Positions 8,875 through 19,400 of a stretch of DNA of 64,000 nt are shown piece by piece. The stretch's first letter is position 1. Each line of letters opens with the position of its first letter. Origin of the DNA: Shewanella sp. NFH-SH190041. Lineage in GTDB: Bacteria > Pseudomonadota > Gammaproteobacteria > Enterobacterales > Shewanellaceae. Position numbers and translations under genes: made by a program. Where the stretch lies: the NCBI RefSeq assembly GCF_024363255.1, contig NZ_AP026070.1, forward strand, positions 3,782,001 through 3,846,000, given 5' to 3'. Under the pieces are notes generated by a model that ran no database searches, was not told the DNA's origin, and was given only the letters and a program-made list of their open reading frames with translations.

Positions 8875-10088
8875 CAGCTCGTCACCCTCTCTGGTACAGG
8901 TTTAGTTTTCTCATTTTTACTGTACAGCCACAGAGCCAGGAAGAACCCGAAGTAGGTAATGGTAAAAATCCGGGCCGCGATGGTTAATACCGGAGTCGCC
9001 GGTACCGCACCAAGGTATCCAAGCACAATAAAGGACACGGTGAACTGGGCAATATTGAGCTTATGTAACGCACTGCGATAGCGGATGGATTTCACCTTAC
9101 AGCGATCCAGCCAAGGCAGTACAAACAGCACCAGAATAGACAGTCCCATCATCAATACCCCACCGAGTTTATCGGGCACGGCACGTAAGATGGCGTAGAA
9201 AGGGGTGAAATACCATACCGGCGCAATATGTTCCGGCGTCTTCATGGGATTAGCGGCCTCAAAATTAGGTTTTTCAAGGAAATACCCACCGCCTTCCGGC
9301 ATAAAGAACAACACATAACAAAACACAATCAGGAAGCCTGCAACACCTACAATATCCTTTACTGTGTAATAAGGATGAAAAGGAATGCCATCAACCGGCC
9401 AGCCATTCTCATCTTTGTTCTTTTTAATTTCGATACCATCAGGGTTATTGGAGCCAACTTCATGTAGCGCAATCAAATGCAGGAATACCAATACGACTAA
9501 TACCAGTGGTAGTGCTATTACATGCAGGGCAAAGAAGCGGTTTAGGGTGGCACCGGAGACCACATAGTCACCCCGGATCCACAAGGTTAAATCATCCCCG
9601 ATCACAGGAATGGCACCAAACAGGGAAATAATCACCTGAGCCCCCCAGTAGGACATTTGCCCCCAAGGCAACAGGTAGCCCATAAAAGCTTCTGCCATCA
9701 GGATCAGGAAGATCAGCATACCAAACAGCCACAATAGTTCCCGTGGCTTTTGGTAAGAGCCATAAATCACCCCGCGGAACATGTGCAAATAAATCACCAC
9801 AAAAAAGGCCGAGGCGCCGGTGGAGTGCATATAACGCAGCAACCAACCATACTCGACATCCCGCATAATGTATTCAATCGACGCAAATGCCCCTTCATCA
9901 GTCGGAACATAATTCATCGTCAGCCAGATCCCGGTCAATAACTGATTAACCAAAACCAACAGCGCCAGTGAGCCAAAGAAATACCAAAAGTTAAAATTCT
10001 TCGGTGTCGCATACTGTCCCACATGACGGTTATAGGTCGCTGTCATCGGGATCCTGGCATCAATCCAATCCACTAATTTATTTGCCAT
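8874..10088 (-). CDS. petB: Cytochrome b of the bc1 complex
   Basis: A 404-residue polytopic inner membrane protein with two b haems, oxidising quinol. Haem-ligand histidines appear in the HSTGASAFFVVIYLH helix and in the later HVIALPLVLVVLVFLH helix. The quinol-oxidation loop reads PVWY (within HIAPVWYFTPFY) instead of the textbook PEWY. The length is that of a full, unsplit cytochrome b. Start and stop each overlap a neighbour (petA, petC) by one base, so the three subunits are made together. Confidence 0.96.
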   Translation of the reverse strand: MANKLVDWIDARIPMTATYNRHVGQYATPKNFNFWYFFGSLALLVLVNQLLTGIWLTMNYVPTDEGAFASIEYIMRDVEYGWLLRYMHSTGASAFFVVIYLHMFRGVIYGSYQKPRELLWLFGMLIFLILMAEAFMGYLLPWGQMSYWGAQVIISLFGAIPVIGDDLTLWIRGDYVVSGATLNRFFALHVIALPLVLVVLVFLHLIALHEVGSNNPDGIEIKKNKDENGWPVDGIPFHPYYTVKDIVGVAGFLIVFCYVLFFMPEGGGYFLEKPNFEAANPMKTPEHIAPVWYFTPFYAILRAVPDKLGGVLMMGLSILVLFVLPWLDRCKVKSIRYRSALHKLNIAQFTVSFIVLGYLGAVPATPVLTIAARIFTITYFGFFLALWLYSKNEKTKPVPERVTS

Positions 10089-10678
10089 TACGCAGCCCCC
10101 TCACTCACACCGACCAGTACCGTGGTGTCATCCAAATATTGATGCGGTGGCACCACCAAGTTCAAGGGTGCCGGCACACCTTGAAATACCCGGCCAGCCA
10201 TATCGAACTTGGAGCCATGACAAGGACAGAAAAAACCAGCCGTAACCCCTTCAACCTGCTCACCAAATGAATCTGGCATATAAGTAGGAGAGCAGCCTAA
10301 ATGGGTACATAAGCCCACGGCAATAAAGAATTCCGGTTTGATTGCCCGAGTGGGATTCTGGGCATAAACCGGCTGTTGGGGTTCATCAGAATTGGGATCG
10401 CGTAACTGACTATCCAAGCCAGGTAGAGCGGAAAGAACTGCTTCGGTACGGCGGACAACCCATACAGGTTTACCCCGCCATTCTACCCGGATCAATTGAC
10501 CCGGTTCGAGTTTACTAATATTGACTTCAACCGGCGCACCCGCAGCTTTTGCCTTAGCACTTGGATTCCATGACTTAATAAAGGGAACCGCTACAGCGAC
10601 GGCACCAGTACCGCCAATTACAGCGGTTGCAGCTGTCAGGAACCTGCGACGTCCGGTATCGACTGGCGCATTGCTCAT
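10088..10678 (-). CDS. petA: Rieske iron-sulfur subunit of the bc1 complex
   Basis: A 196-residue protein with an N-terminal Tat-like anchor (GRRRFL followed by a hydrophobic stretch) and a periplasmic Rieske domain. Both 2Fe-2S ligand boxes are present: CTHLGC and CPCHGS, each giving one Cys and one His ligand plus the disulfide cysteines. It takes the first electron from quinol and moves it to cytochrome c1. It is the first gene of petABC; a TATAAT box lies about 100 bases upstream on the same strand. Confidence 0.96.
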   Translation of the reverse strand: MSNAPVDTGRRRFLTAATAVIGGTGAVAVAVPFIKSWNPSAKAKAAGAPVEVNISKLEPGQLIRVEWRGKPVWVVRRTEAVLSALPGLDSQLRDPNSDEPQQPVYAQNPTRAIKPEFFIAVGLCTHLGCSPTYMPDSFGEQVEGVTAGFFCPCHGSKFDMAGRVFQGVPAPLNLVVPPHQYLDDTTVLVGVSEGAA

Positions 10679-10990
10679 CCACTTATCTCCAAGAGGGGTT
10701 GGAACATTTATTTTTAATACTTGTTATCTCACCCCAACGCTCTCACAAAGCCTTCTGCGAAGTTTGAGGCGCTGCCCATTATATCTAAAAATCAGAAGCA
10801 GATCATAGTGAAAACGCACAACAATCAAACAAAGATAGCAAGTTTAAGTCAATTTATGATAACTAAAACGCAATATAAAATATAAAAAACCGACATTCTT
10901 TTACCAGATTTTGCCCTTACCCAAAGCATTTCTGATAACAATATGTGATTTCCTGCTGAAATACAGAACGGATGTAAATAATTCAAGGCA
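10679..10990. promoter_or_regulatory. Intergenic region with petA promoter
   Basis: This non-coding stretch separates hflC's terminator from petA. On the minus strand a perfect TATAAT lies at 10778-10783, about 95 bases before the petA start, with only a poor -35 match 16-17 bases upstream. The rest is AT-rich. I see no conserved gene, tRNA or clear operator; sites for oxygen or redox regulators cannot be called by eye. Confidence 0.45.
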
Positions 10991-10991
10991 C

Positions 10992-11021
10992 AAAAAAGCC
11001 CGGTATCACAACCGGGCTTTA
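10992..11021 (-). terminator. Terminator of the hflX-hflK-hflC transcript
   Basis: Stem AAAGCCCGG / CCGGGCTTT with an A/T-rich loop, followed on the minus strand by T6, lies 15 bases after the hflC stop. Confidence 0.85.
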
Positions 11022-11035
11022 TCTCTGCAATTAGC

Positions 11036-11914
11036 TTATTTGCCAGTTTCACTCTTCATATAACGGAAGAATTCACTATCCGGCTCAAGCACCATGACAT
11101 CTGAATTGTTGTTAAAGCTTTCACGATAAGCTTCAAGGCTGCGCAAAAAAGCATAAAACTCAGGATCCTTTGAGTATGCCTTGGCATAAATCTCAGCTGC
11201 TTTTGCATCACCAGAGCCACGAACTGTCAGTGCTTTACGTTGAGCTTCAGCAATCTGAACTTCAACATTCGCATCAGTCGTCGCGCGGATAATTTCTGCT
11301 TTTTCTTTACCCTGAGCACGATGTTCTTTTGCTACCGCCTGACGCTCAGCACGCATACGCTGATAGATACTGTTACTGACGTTAGCGGGCAGGTTAATTT
11401 GTTTAACCCGAACATCCACCACTTCGATACCCAGATCCTTGGCGCTTTCAGCCGCATTTTTCAATGCATCCATCTGCATTTCATCACGGCTACCAGAAAC
11501 AATTTCCTTAATGGTGCGGCGACCAAATTCAGTACGCAAATCGTTGTTGATTTTACGCTGCAGCAAGGTCTCAGCATTTGCCTTGATACCACCATTGGTG
11601 GACAGGTAATACTTGGCAAAATCTTTGATACGCCACTTCACATAAGAATCAACCATCAAATCTTTTTTCTCGGATGTCACAAAACGGTCAGCAGCGCCAT
11701 CCAGCGTCTGAATCCGAGCATCCAGCATACGGATTTTGTCGATAACAGGGATCTTAAAGTGCAGACCCGGCTCGAACACCTCGGTCTTCCCATCCACTTT
11801 CAGAACCTTACCAAAGCGAGATACGATGGCTCGATCCCCTTCATTTACCACGAAGACAGAAGAAAACGCCACGACCACCAAAATGGCAGCAATAATCAAT
11901 CCAATACGACCCAT
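11036..11914 (-). CDS. hflC: FtsH-modulating SPFH protein HflC
   Basis: A 292-residue protein with one N-terminal membrane segment (about 5-24) and a periplasmic SPFH/band-7 domain starting at NEGDRAIVSRFGKV. It forms a large ring with HflK around the FtsH protease and limits its degradation of membrane proteins. The middle is a charged helix rich in Ala, Glu and Arg (RAERQAVAKEHRAQGKEKAE), as in the family. It lies 2 bases after hflK and ends the operon at a clear terminator. Confidence 0.95.
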   Translation of the reverse strand: MGRIGLIIAAILVVVAFSSVFVVNEGDRAIVSRFGKVLKVDGKTEVFEPGLHFKIPVIDKIRMLDARIQTLDGAADRFVTSEKKDLMVDSYVKWRIKDFAKYYLSTNGGIKANAETLLQRKINNDLRTEFGRRTIKEIVSGSRDEMQMDALKNAAESAKDLGIEVVDVRVKQINLPANVSNSIYQRMRAERQAVAKEHRAQGKEKAEIIRATTDANVEVQIAEAQRKALTVRGSGDAKAAEIYAKAYSKDPEFYAFLRSLEAYRESFNNNSDVMVLEPDSEFFRYMKSETGK

Positions 11915-11916
11915 TA

Positions 11917-13077
11917 TTATTCCCTCCCCAGACGAATACGCTCTTCACGAGACAGGCGACCATTTGCAGGAATATTGCTATGGCTAGCTGCGCTGTTCAT
12001 GGATGTTGAATCAACATGCTCTTGAGGCATCACAGGCGAGCTGTTATGACTGGTGGCTGCTGGCTTACGATCCATCATCTTATCCAGAGGGAGATACATC
12101 ATATTGCCGCTGTTTTTAGCGTCAATAATGACTTTATTATTACCTGACATCACTTTCTGCATAGTATCCAGATACAAACGCTGACGAGTCACTTCTGGCG
12201 CAGCTTTATATTCTGGCAGCAGCTTTTCAAAGCTTGCCACTTTACCTTGAGCTTCTAGTGTTACACGCTGACCATAAGCATCAGCTTGCTGCGCCATACG
12301 CTCAACAATACCACGAGCTTTAGGCTCAACTTCACGGGAGTAAGCTTCTGCTTCACGAATAAAGCGCTGCTCATCTTCCTGTGCGGCTATCGCATCATCA
12401 AAGGCATTTTTCACTTCTTCTGGCGGACGGGCCGGTAGGAAGTTCACATCTACGATGGTCAATCCCAGATTGTATGGCTTGATAATACGCTCAAGCTCTT
12501 TCCAAGTGTCATTACGGATAGCTTCACGACCGGTCGTCAGGATGTCGTCCATCTTATTGTGACCAATCACGTAACGTAGCGCACTGTCTGTGGCTTCCCG
12601 CAAACTGGCATTGGCATCCACCGCACTGAACAGATATTTGTATGGATCGGTTACCCGATACTGGACATCCATCTCAACCTGTACCACGTTTTCATCCGCT
12701 GTCAGCATGCTGCCAGACGCAGGAATCGAACGTACGGTTTCCACGTCAACTGGGTAGACATCTTCGATAAATGTTGGTTTCCACTGCAGACCTGGATCAA
12801 CCAGCCCGACATATTCGCCAAATCTCAACGCCACGCCACGCTGCGCTTCTTTGACGGAATAAAAACCGGACAGAGCCCACACACCGACAGCGATGCCCAA
12901 TACAATGACCACACCGTAAGTACTGAAACCTGACCCACCATTACCGGAACCTTTCTTACCAAAGCGCTTCGAAAAATTACGGAACACTTCATCTAAATCC
13001 GGCGGCCCTTTGTCATTGCTACTTTTGTTGTTTCCCCAAGGGTCCTTCCCCTTGTTTCCGGGCTCATTCCAAGCCAT
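11917..13077 (-). CDS. hflK: FtsH-modulating SPFH protein HflK
   Basis: A 386-residue partner of HflC. The cytoplasmic N-terminus is Gly/Asn/Lys-rich (MAWNEPGNKGKDPWG...). One membrane segment lies near residues 54-72, followed by a band-7 domain (VKEAQRGVALRFGEYVGLVDPG). A C-terminal helical region and a polar tail rich in Ser, His and Asn follow. Gene order hfq-hflX-hflK-hflC is conserved from E. coli. The 61-base gap to hflX is larger than the gap to hflC. Confidence 0.95.
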   Translation of the reverse strand: MAWNEPGNKGKDPWGNNKSSNDKGPPDLDEVFRNFSKRFGKKGSGNGGSGFSTYGVVIVLGIAVGVWALSGFYSVKEAQRGVALRFGEYVGLVDPGLQWKPTFIEDVYPVDVETVRSIPASGSMLTADENVVQVEMDVQYRVTDPYKYLFSAVDANASLREATDSALRYVIGHNKMDDILTTGREAIRNDTWKELERIIKPYNLGLTIVDVNFLPARPPEEVKNAFDDAIAAQEDEQRFIREAEAYSREVEPKARGIVERMAQQADAYGQRVTLEAQGKVASFEKLLPEYKAAPEVTRQRLYLDTMQKVMSGNNKVIIDAKNSGNMMYLPLDKMMDRKPAATSHNSSPVMPQEHVDSTSMNSAASHSNIPANGRLSREERIRLGRE

Positions 13078-13138
13078 TTAGCACTCCATAAGCGGATAAA
13101 ATAAAAGAGATTACTATCAAAATTACCTTATTTGTTCC

Positions 13139-14422
13139 TTAAAGAACAACTAAGGATTCCAATTCACCCTGACTTTGTTTCACTAACCGGTTCCAATCAG
13201 CATCGGCCAAACGCACCGACAGAATACAATTTCCTAGTTCGTCATACTCCTGCTGCTGAATCGCTTCAAGGCGATAAAATTGCCCTAAATAATGTCCGGC
13301 ATCGGCAGGAATCTTTAATGTCAGCTCACAGATACTGTCACCCACTAACTGGGCGATGGCCTGTTGAATTAACTCCAGCCCCAAATTCTGCTGAGCAGAA
13401 ACCCATACCCGAGATGGTTTACCATCAGCATCCAAATCGATCCGAGGAACAACATCTTCAAGCAAATCAATTTTATTGCATACTACCAATTGCGGAATGT
13501 CACCGGCATCAATTTCTTTGAGCACTTCTTGTACCTGCTCAAAGTTATCACCCATATTCTCATCAGCGCAATCAACTACATGCAACAATAAATCCGCTTG
13601 GCGAGTTTCCTGGAGCGTGGCTTTAAAAGCAGCAACTAAATCATGGGGAAGATGACGGATAAAGCCCACGGTATCAGCCAGAATGACCGCGCCATCCTGT
13701 AACTCTAATTTACGTAAGGTTGGATCCAAGGTAGCAAACAGCTGATCAGCAGCATAAACCTCAGAGCTGGTCAGTGCATTAAACAGCGTAGATTTCCCAG
13801 CGTTGGTATACCCCACCAAAGAGACGGTTGGCATATCGCTTCGCTGACGCGCCCGGCGACTTTGTTCACGTTGTTTATCAACTTTATCGAGCCGGCGGTT
13901 GATGGTTTTAATTCGTCCCCGAAGCAGACGACGGTCCGTTTCCAGCTGGGTTTCCCCCGGCCCGCGCAGACCAATACCACCTTTTTGTCGCTCCAAGTGA
14001 GTCCAGCCCCGCACCAAGCGCGTTGACATGTGGCGCAATTGCGCTAGCTCCACCTGCAACTTACCTTCGTGAGTTCTAGCTCGCTGAGCAAAAATATCTA
14101 AAATCAGTGTGGTTCTATCCAACACCCGACACTGGCAGAGCATTTCCAGGTTTCTTTCCTGGGCAGGGCTCAGTGCATGGTTGAATATCACCACATTTGC
14201 TTCAGTTGCGGCCACCATAGCAGCCAGCTCTTCAGCTTTGCCCGAGCCGACAAAGAATTTGCGGTCCGGGCTGCGGCGACTTCCTGTTATCACGCCAACA
14301 GATCGAGCACCTGCCGATTCTACTAATAGCTGAAGTTCGACAAGATCTTCCCGACTGTTTTCGTCAGAAAAATCGATATGGACAAGTACAGCTGTCTCTC
14401 CCGCCTCATAACGATCAAACAA
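13139..14422 (-). CDS. hflX: Ribosome-associated GTPase HflX
   Basis: A 427-residue GTPase that binds the 50S subunit and rescues or splits stalled ribosomes under stress. The N-terminal HflX domain begins FDRYEAGETAVLVHIDF. A glycine-rich linker (GGIGLRGPGETQLETDRR) leads to the G domain with Walker A GYTNAGKS, switch DTVGFIRHLPHDL and NKID. The start is TTG with GGGG 8 bases upstream, and this N-terminus matches E. coli HflX residue for residue at the start. It follows hfq by 21 bases. Confidence 0.94.
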   Translation of the reverse strand: MFDRYEAGETAVLVHIDFSDENSREDLVELQLLVESAGARSVGVITGSRRSPDRKFFVGSGKAEELAAMVAATEANVVIFNHALSPAQERNLEMLCQCRVLDRTTLILDIFAQRARTHEGKLQVELAQLRHMSTRLVRGWTHLERQKGGIGLRGPGETQLETDRRLLRGRIKTINRRLDKVDKQREQSRRARQRSDMPTVSLVGYTNAGKSTLFNALTSSEVYAADQLFATLDPTLRKLELQDGAVILADTVGFIRHLPHDLVAAFKATLQETRQADLLLHVVDCADENMGDNFEQVQEVLKEIDAGDIPQLVVCNKIDLLEDVVPRIDLDADGKPSRVWVSAQQNLGLELIQQAIAQLVGDSICELTLKIPADAGHYLGQFYRLEAIQQQEYDELGNCILSVRLADADWNRLVKQSQGELESLVVL

Positions 14423-14443
14423 GAAGCAAACCCCTTTTATTAA

Positions 14444-14722
14444 TTATTCACCGTGAACGGTATCATCCTGCTGGTTGTTATAACCACCCTGATTATTTTG
14501 TTGATGAGCACCAACATTAAATGGGCGAGATGGTACAACAGTAGAAATTGCGTGCTTATAAACCATTTGGCTTACAGTATTCTTCAGTAAGATCACGAAT
14601 TGATCAAAAGACTCTACCTGGCCCTGAAGTTTAATGCCGTTTACCAGGTAAATAGATACAGGAACGCGCTCGCGACGCAGTGCGTTCAAGAATGGGTCTT
14701 GTAAAGATTGCCCCTTAGCCAT
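14444..14722 (-). CDS. hfq: RNA chaperone Hfq
   Basis: A 92-residue hexameric Sm-like protein that pairs small RNAs with mRNAs. The Sm1 motif ([20 protein letters not shown]) and Sm2 motif ([13 protein letters not shown]) with the YKHA proximal-face residues are intact. The short C-terminal tail is rich in Asn, Gln and Gly. Downstream hflX follows at 21 bases. The 92-base gap to miaA and its AT-rich sequence may hold an hfq promoter in addition to read-through. Confidence 0.97.
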   Translation of the reverse strand: MAKGQSLQDPFLNALRRERVPVSIYLVNGIKLQGQVESFDQFVILLKNTVSQMVYKHAISTVVPSRPFNVGAHQQNNQGGYNNQQDDTVHGE

Positions 14723-14814
14723 TTCGAATTTCCTTTTTAATTTATATTCAAAATTAATTATAAGTGTGACGATTTGTATTCTTAGTTCAGTATTATACAG
14801 CGCAGTCCAATAAT

Positions 14815-15741
14815 CTAGCGACTGCGTTCCATAATGGTCATTAAATTTCCGTCATCACTGCTTTCAAGCCACTCCAAGCCCGGCCATCCCCGCAACCAAG
14901 TTAATTGACGTTTTGCCAATTGTCGGGTTGCAGCAACAGCTTTTTCAACCATCTCATCATGGCTGAATTCCCCTGCCAGATATTGCCAACATTGCCGGTA
15001 ACCAACACACCGCATTGAAGGTAAATCCAGATGCAGGTCGCCACGCTGCCGTAGGGTTTGAACTTCATCAATGAAGCCCTGGCGCAACATGATATTAAAG
15101 CGCTGTGCAATAAGATCATGTAAAACTTTCCGCTCTTTTGGCGCAATCGCAAATTGACTAATCCGATAAGGCAAAGCTGCAGACTTAGTCTGCGTCAGCT
15201 CAGTCATAGATTTGCCACTTATCCGATATACCTCCAACGCTCGGGATAAACGCTGAGGATCATTAGGATGAATGCGAGCAGCTGACACAGGGTCAATTTG
15301 AGCTAACTCATCATGTAGCACCTGCCATCCCACCTGATCAGCCTGCGCCATAATTTCCGCCCTAATGCTCTCATCGGCACTGGGCAAAGGCGACAGCCCT
15401 TCAAGCAGAGCTTTAAAATACATCATAGTCCCTCCGACCAACAGAGGGGTTTTACCTTTTGAAACGATTTCGTTAATCGCTTTGAGCGCATCCGCGCGAA
15501 AATCAGCAGCAGAATAACTTTCTGCCGGATCTCGAATATCCACTAATCGATGTGGCGCCAATAATTGCTCTTGTAGCGAAGGCTTGGCAGTACCAATATC
15601 CATCCCCCGATAAATCAGGGCGGAATCAACGGAAATAATCTCGCAGTTATGCTGCTGAGCTAAATCAATCGCCAGCTGGGTTTTTCCCGAGGCCGTAGGC
15701 CCCATCAGACAAATAATTTCAGGCAGGTGTTGTTGTATCAC
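14815..15741 (-). CDS. miaA: tRNA dimethylallyltransferase MiaA
   Basis: A 308-residue enzyme adding the isopentenyl group to A37 of tRNAs that read U-starting codons. The P-loop GPTASGKT is at 14-21, followed by [19 protein letters not shown] and later [14 protein letters not shown]. The start is GTG and overlaps the mutL end by 23 bases. MutL-MiaA-Hfq order matches E. coli. Length is typical (E. coli 316). Confidence 0.95.
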   Translation of the reverse strand: MIQQHLPEIICLMGPTASGKTQLAIDLAQQHNCEIISVDSALIYRGMDIGTAKPSLQEQLLAPHRLVDIRDPAESYSAADFRADALKAINEIVSKGKTPLLVGGTMMYFKALLEGLSPLPSADESIRAEIMAQADQVGWQVLHDELAQIDPVSAARIHPNDPQRLSRALEVYRISGKSMTELTQTKSAALPYRISQFAIAPKERKVLHDLIAQRFNIMLRQGFIDEVQTLRQRGDLHLDLPSMRCVGYRQCWQYLAGEFSHDEMVEKAVAATRQLAKRQLTWLRGWPGLEWLESSDDGNLMTIMERSR

Positions 15742-17578
15742 TCAGTTGCTCTTCTAACCATGTTTGCCAGGGCAGAATCATGCCACCGGTCATAATTTGT
15801 TGTTGGATCTCATCGGGCAGCTGAGACAATTGTTGCCAGCACTGTGCCGGTGCCAAATAACGTTTATTTGCTTTATCTGCAATCCAAGCAGCCAGTGCCA
15901 TATCAGCTGGCACTTCCGCAGTTAACCACTGCAACAGTTCAGGAATAATTACAGCTAACTGACAATCTCTCAAATATGGGGGCACTTTCTTAATAATCAA
16001 CTGTTCAAAACGGATTGTCAGCTCAATCCCCAGTTTACGCAGCAATTGCTCCCGCTGCGCAATCACATCCAGCCATTGACTGTCCGCCGCAACAGACACC
16101 GGCATCAATAGTGGTTGGCTTACCAAGCCTGTTGCCAATTTTCCCAATAACTCCTGCTTACAACAGGCTGTAGCGGTATGGGTAATACTGATCAGCCGAA
16201 GCTCATTATCTTTGGCTATAACCCAATACTCGCCGTCTAATACCGGAGGCATATCTGTAACAAGGGTCATTGCGGCAGGGCTTTCTACCCCTGGAGTCTG
16301 CATTAAATCCCGATAAGCTGACACCGCCCGAGCATCAGGCTCTACATTGGTGCCGCGTGGTGAAGATTGGCCGTGATAACTGTCGCGCTGGCCACGAAAC
16401 AGACCACTATTGCGTTCATAGCTACTATGAGACGTGGCCTCTCGAACACCAGCCATCGAACGGGTATTGCCCGTATATGCTTGCTCCACAGCCTTACTCT
16501 CAGGAACAAAGCTATGCGCATTTGACAGCGTTGATACTGGAGGGGCGGCGGCCGTTTTTGCTGTCGGTTGAGACAGAGCAAGCTCTCCAGCTTGGCGGAG
16601 TGCTGACTGCAGTGCCTGTAAAATAAAATCATGCACATAGCGGCTTTGATGGAAGCGTACTTCATGTTTAGCTGGATGCACATTGACATCCACCTGATGG
16701 GGATCCAGAGTCAACATCAGTACATACCCAGCCTGCTCTGTAGCCCCTTGCTCAGAAAATGCCTGCCTCACGGCATGGTTGACTAATCTGTCCCGTACCA
16801 AACGGCCATTAACATAAAAGTAATGCACATCCGTATCGACTGCCGCGCCTGGGTGCTGCAGGTACCCTTGCAATGACATATCGTCATGCTCACACGTCAC
16901 TTGCAATGCCTGCTCAGCAAAGCCCTTTGAGCTCACCTGAGCCAACCGCTGTAAAAACTGAGCCTCAGTTGCCGCGGGACGGTAATTGCGCACTGTTTTC
17001 CCATTATGGGACAAGGTGAAATGCACATCCTGTCGCACTAAAGCTATTCGCTTAAGCCATTCGTCAATGTGACTAAACTCGGTTTTGTCACTTTTCAGAA
17101 AACGCCGCCGTGCAGGAGTATTAAAAAACAGATCAACAACATCAATTGTGGTGCCGACAGGGTGAGCAGCCGGAACAACCTTAACCGCCATTTCCGCCCC
17201 TTCAGCATAAGCAGCCCAAGCTTCTGACTGCGCTTCGGTACGTGATGTCAGCGTCAGGCGGGAAACGGAACTTATCGATGCCAAAGCTTCGCCTCTAAAG
17301 CCAAAGCTGATAATAGCTTCCAAATCATCAAGGCAATGCACCTTAGACGTAGCATGGCGAGACAGCGCAAGAGCGAGTTCATCCCGGCAAATTCCACCAC
17401 CATTATCCCGGATGCGGATCAGTTTGGCGCCACCTTTTTCAATATCAATATCAATCCGTGTCGCACCAGCATCAATGCTGTTTTCGACCAGCTCCTTAAC
17501 CACAGAAGCTGGCCGCTCAACCACTTCTCCGGCTGCGATCTGGTTCGCCAATTGGGGCGGTAAAATCTCAATAGCCAT
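15719..17578 (-). CDS. mutL: DNA mismatch repair protein MutL
   Basis: A 619-residue GHKL ATPase linking MutS mismatch recognition to MutH and UvrD. The ATP-site motifs are [15 protein letters not shown] (near 27), [13 protein letters not shown] and [12 protein letters not shown] low-complexity linker (about 340-420) leads to a C-terminal dimerisation domain that lacks the endonuclease motif DQHAxxERxxYE, as in MutH-containing gammaproteobacteria. The start is 12 bases from the amiB stop. Confidence 0.95.
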   Translation of the reverse strand: MAIEILPPQLANQIAAGEVVERPASVVKELVENSIDAGATRIDIDIEKGGAKLIRIRDNGGGICRDELALALSRHATSKVHCLDDLEAIISFGFRGEALASISSVSRLTLTSRTEAQSEAWAAYAEGAEMAVKVVPAAHPVGTTIDVVDLFFNTPARRRFLKSDKTEFSHIDEWLKRIALVRQDVHFTLSHNGKTVRNYRPAATEAQFLQRLAQVSSKGFAEQALQVTCEHDDMSLQGYLQHPGAAVDTDVHYFYVNGRLVRDRLVNHAVRQAFSEQGATEQAGYVLMLTLDPHQVDVNVHPAKHEVRFHQSRYVHDFILQALQSALRQAGELALSQPTAKTAAAPPVSTLSNAHSFVPESKAVEQAYTGNTRSMAGVREATSHSSYERNSGLFRGQRDSYHGQSSPRGTNVEPDARAVSAYRDLMQTPGVESPAAMTLVTDMPPVLDGEYWVIAKDNELRLISITHTATACCKQELLGKLATGLVSQPLLMPVSVAADSQWLDVIAQREQLLRKLGIELTIRFEQLIIKKVPPYLRDCQLAVIIPELLQWLTAEVPADMALAAWIADKANKRYLAPAQCWQQLSQLPDEIQQQIMTGGMILPWQTWLEEQLSDTTTPA

Positions 17579-17590
17579 GATGCTTCCTGT

Positions 17591-18928
17591 TTATCTGGGA
17601 ATGGTCAACTGCTGGCCAACCCGTAAAACATCGCTTTTCAGCTTGTTAGCCTGCTTAATCCGGGCGACACTCACCCCATATCTGTGGGCAATGACAGATA
17701 ATGACTCACCACTACGCACCTTATGCTTGATATGCGCTCGGGCTGCCAGCAGTGTATTCTCTGGCGGAAATGCCTCAAAATAACGCATCACCCCACGGTA
17801 AATTGCTGTGGCCAGTTTATCCTGATGTTGGCTACTTTTCAGTAACCTTTCTTCCGCTGGATTTGAGATAAAGCCAGTTTCGACCAGAATCGAAGGGATA
17901 TCCGGGGATTTCAGTACCGCAAAACTGGCAGACTCAGGCTTATGTTTATGTAGCCGGGTCACCTTACCTAAATCTGACAGCACATCATCAGCAATGGTAT
18001 GACTGACGGCCATGGAGCGATCCATAGACATATCCAGCAATGTCATCGCCAAATACTGCTCATTATCGGTATTTTGAATGATCTCCCCAGCTCCGCCGAG
18101 TAAATCAGAATGCTGCTCTTTTTTCTCTAACCAACGGCCAATTTCACTGTTGGCGCGTCGACGGGATAATACCCACACAGAAGCGCCACGAGGTCTTGGT
18201 GATGTAAAGGCATCAGCATGAATAGAGATCAGCAAATCCGCTTTGGATTTACGGGCAAGTTCTGAACGACGATTCAGGTTAACAAAATAATCGCCACTGC
18301 GGGTCATCACCGCTTTCATACCGGACGTTGCATTTATTTTCGCCGCGACACGTTTAGCTATCTGCAAAGTGACCTTTTTTTCAAACATGCCACTGGGGCC
18401 GATAGAGCCAGGATCGTCACCACCATGACCCGCATCAATGGCCACGATAATATCTCTCTTAACCTGTTTCGGTGCAGTCACGACCTGATTCTTCGCCTCT
18501 GCTTGAGAGTCCTCAAGATCCACCACTAGCCGGTTACCGTAAGGTTCCGTCGGAGCCAGTGCAAACAGATTAGCTTTCGCCGGCCGTTGTAAATCAATCA
18601 CCAGCCGTAAGGTCCCCTTACGAGGGGGTTTACTAGTACGAACCCGTTTTACCAGCTTACTGTTATTAGTAATTTTTCCCAAGTTAACGCGATTGCCGGT
18701 ATGGGCTAAATCCACCACCAAACGATTTGGCGACTTTAAGGTGAAATAGCTGTAATCGGGCGATTTTTTCAGGTCAAACACCACCCGTGTTGAGTCTGGT
18801 GCGGCCCAGATCCGCACACCGTCCAGATGGTTACTTGCAGCCAAAACCTGGGCACTACACAGTAGTGTGCCCACCAAAGAAAGAAACAGCGCAAAACGTT
18901 TCAAAAAAGGATTAATACTCGCCATCAT
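17591..18928 (-). CDS. amiB: N-acetylmuramoyl-L-alanine amidase AmiB
   Basis: A 445-residue periplasmic amidase that splits septal peptidoglycan during cell separation. It has a signal peptide (to about 31), an AMIN domain (about 35-135), then an Amidase_3 zinc domain with [20 protein letters not shown] and [10 protein letters not shown]-terminal LysM repeat ([19 protein letters not shown]) binds peptidoglycan. The LysM plus AMIN layout is that of AmiB/AmiC relatives outside enterics. It directly abuts tsaE. Confidence 0.94.
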   Translation of the reverse strand: MMASINPFLKRFALFLSLVGTLLCSAQVLAASNHLDGVRIWAAPDSTRVVFDLKKSPDYSYFTLKSPNRLVVDLAHTGNRVNLGKITNNSKLVKRVRTSKPPRKGTLRLVIDLQRPAKANLFALAPTEPYGNRLVVDLEDSQAEAKNQVVTAPKQVKRDIIVAIDAGHGGDDPGSIGPSGMFEKKVTLQIAKRVAAKINATSGMKAVMTRSGDYFVNLNRRSELARKSKADLLISIHADAFTSPRPRGASVWVLSRRRANSEIGRWLEKKEQHSDLLGGAGEIIQNTDNEQYLAMTLLDMSMDRSMAVSHTIADDVLSDLGKVTRLHKHKPESASFAVLKSPDIPSILVETGFISNPAEERLLKSSQHQDKLATAIYRGVMRYFEAFPPENTLLAARAHIKHKVRSGESLSVIAHRYGVSVARIKQANKLKSDVLRVGQQLTIPR

Positions 18929-19387
18929 TTATTTTAATTGTTGCAGCAGAGCTTCACCTTTCTCTGACAGGGCCTTGATGTGAAGTGCTCTGGAGTGATC
19001 CTGATACTGTAAATGCAGATGAAGATCCGCGGCAGGCAGTAGCCCTTCGCCCCGATCAGGCCATTCAACAATACAGATGCTTCTATCATTAAAGTAATCA
19101 CGGATCCCCATAAACTCTAACTCTTCCGGATCCGCCAATCGATAAAGATCGAAATGATAAACTTCGACATCATCCAACTCATAGGGTTCCACCAAGGTGT
19201 AGGTTGGGCTTTTTACTGCCCCCTGATGCCCCAGATGCTGGATCAAACCACGGCTCATCGTGGTTTTCCCAGCCCCGAGATCACCTGTCAGGTAAATCAC
19301 CATAGGGGCAGCAACCAAGCCCGCTAATTGCTGACCAAAATTTACTGTATCGTTTTCATCTTGCAGAAAAAAATTTGCTTCGCTCAT
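18929..19387 (-). CDS. tsaE: tRNA threonylcarbamoyladenosine ATPase TsaE
   Basis: A 152-residue P-loop ATPase that works with TsaB and TsaD to make t6A37 in ANN-decoding tRNAs. The Walker A site GDLGAGKT lies near residue 35, followed by [10 protein letters not shown] and a Walker B-like [12 protein letters not shown] segment. Length is typical. It sits between nnr (14 bases) and amiB (adjacent), a widespread order. Confidence 0.95.
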   Translation of the reverse strand: MSEANFFLQDENDTVNFGQQLAGLVAAPMVIYLTGDLGAGKTTMSRGLIQHLGHQGAVKSPTYTLVEPYELDDVEVYHFDLYRLADPEELEFMGIRDYFNDRSICIVEWPDRGEGLLPAADLHLHLQYQDHSRALHIKALSEKGEALLQQLK

Positions 19388-19400
19388 ACTGTCTCTTTCA

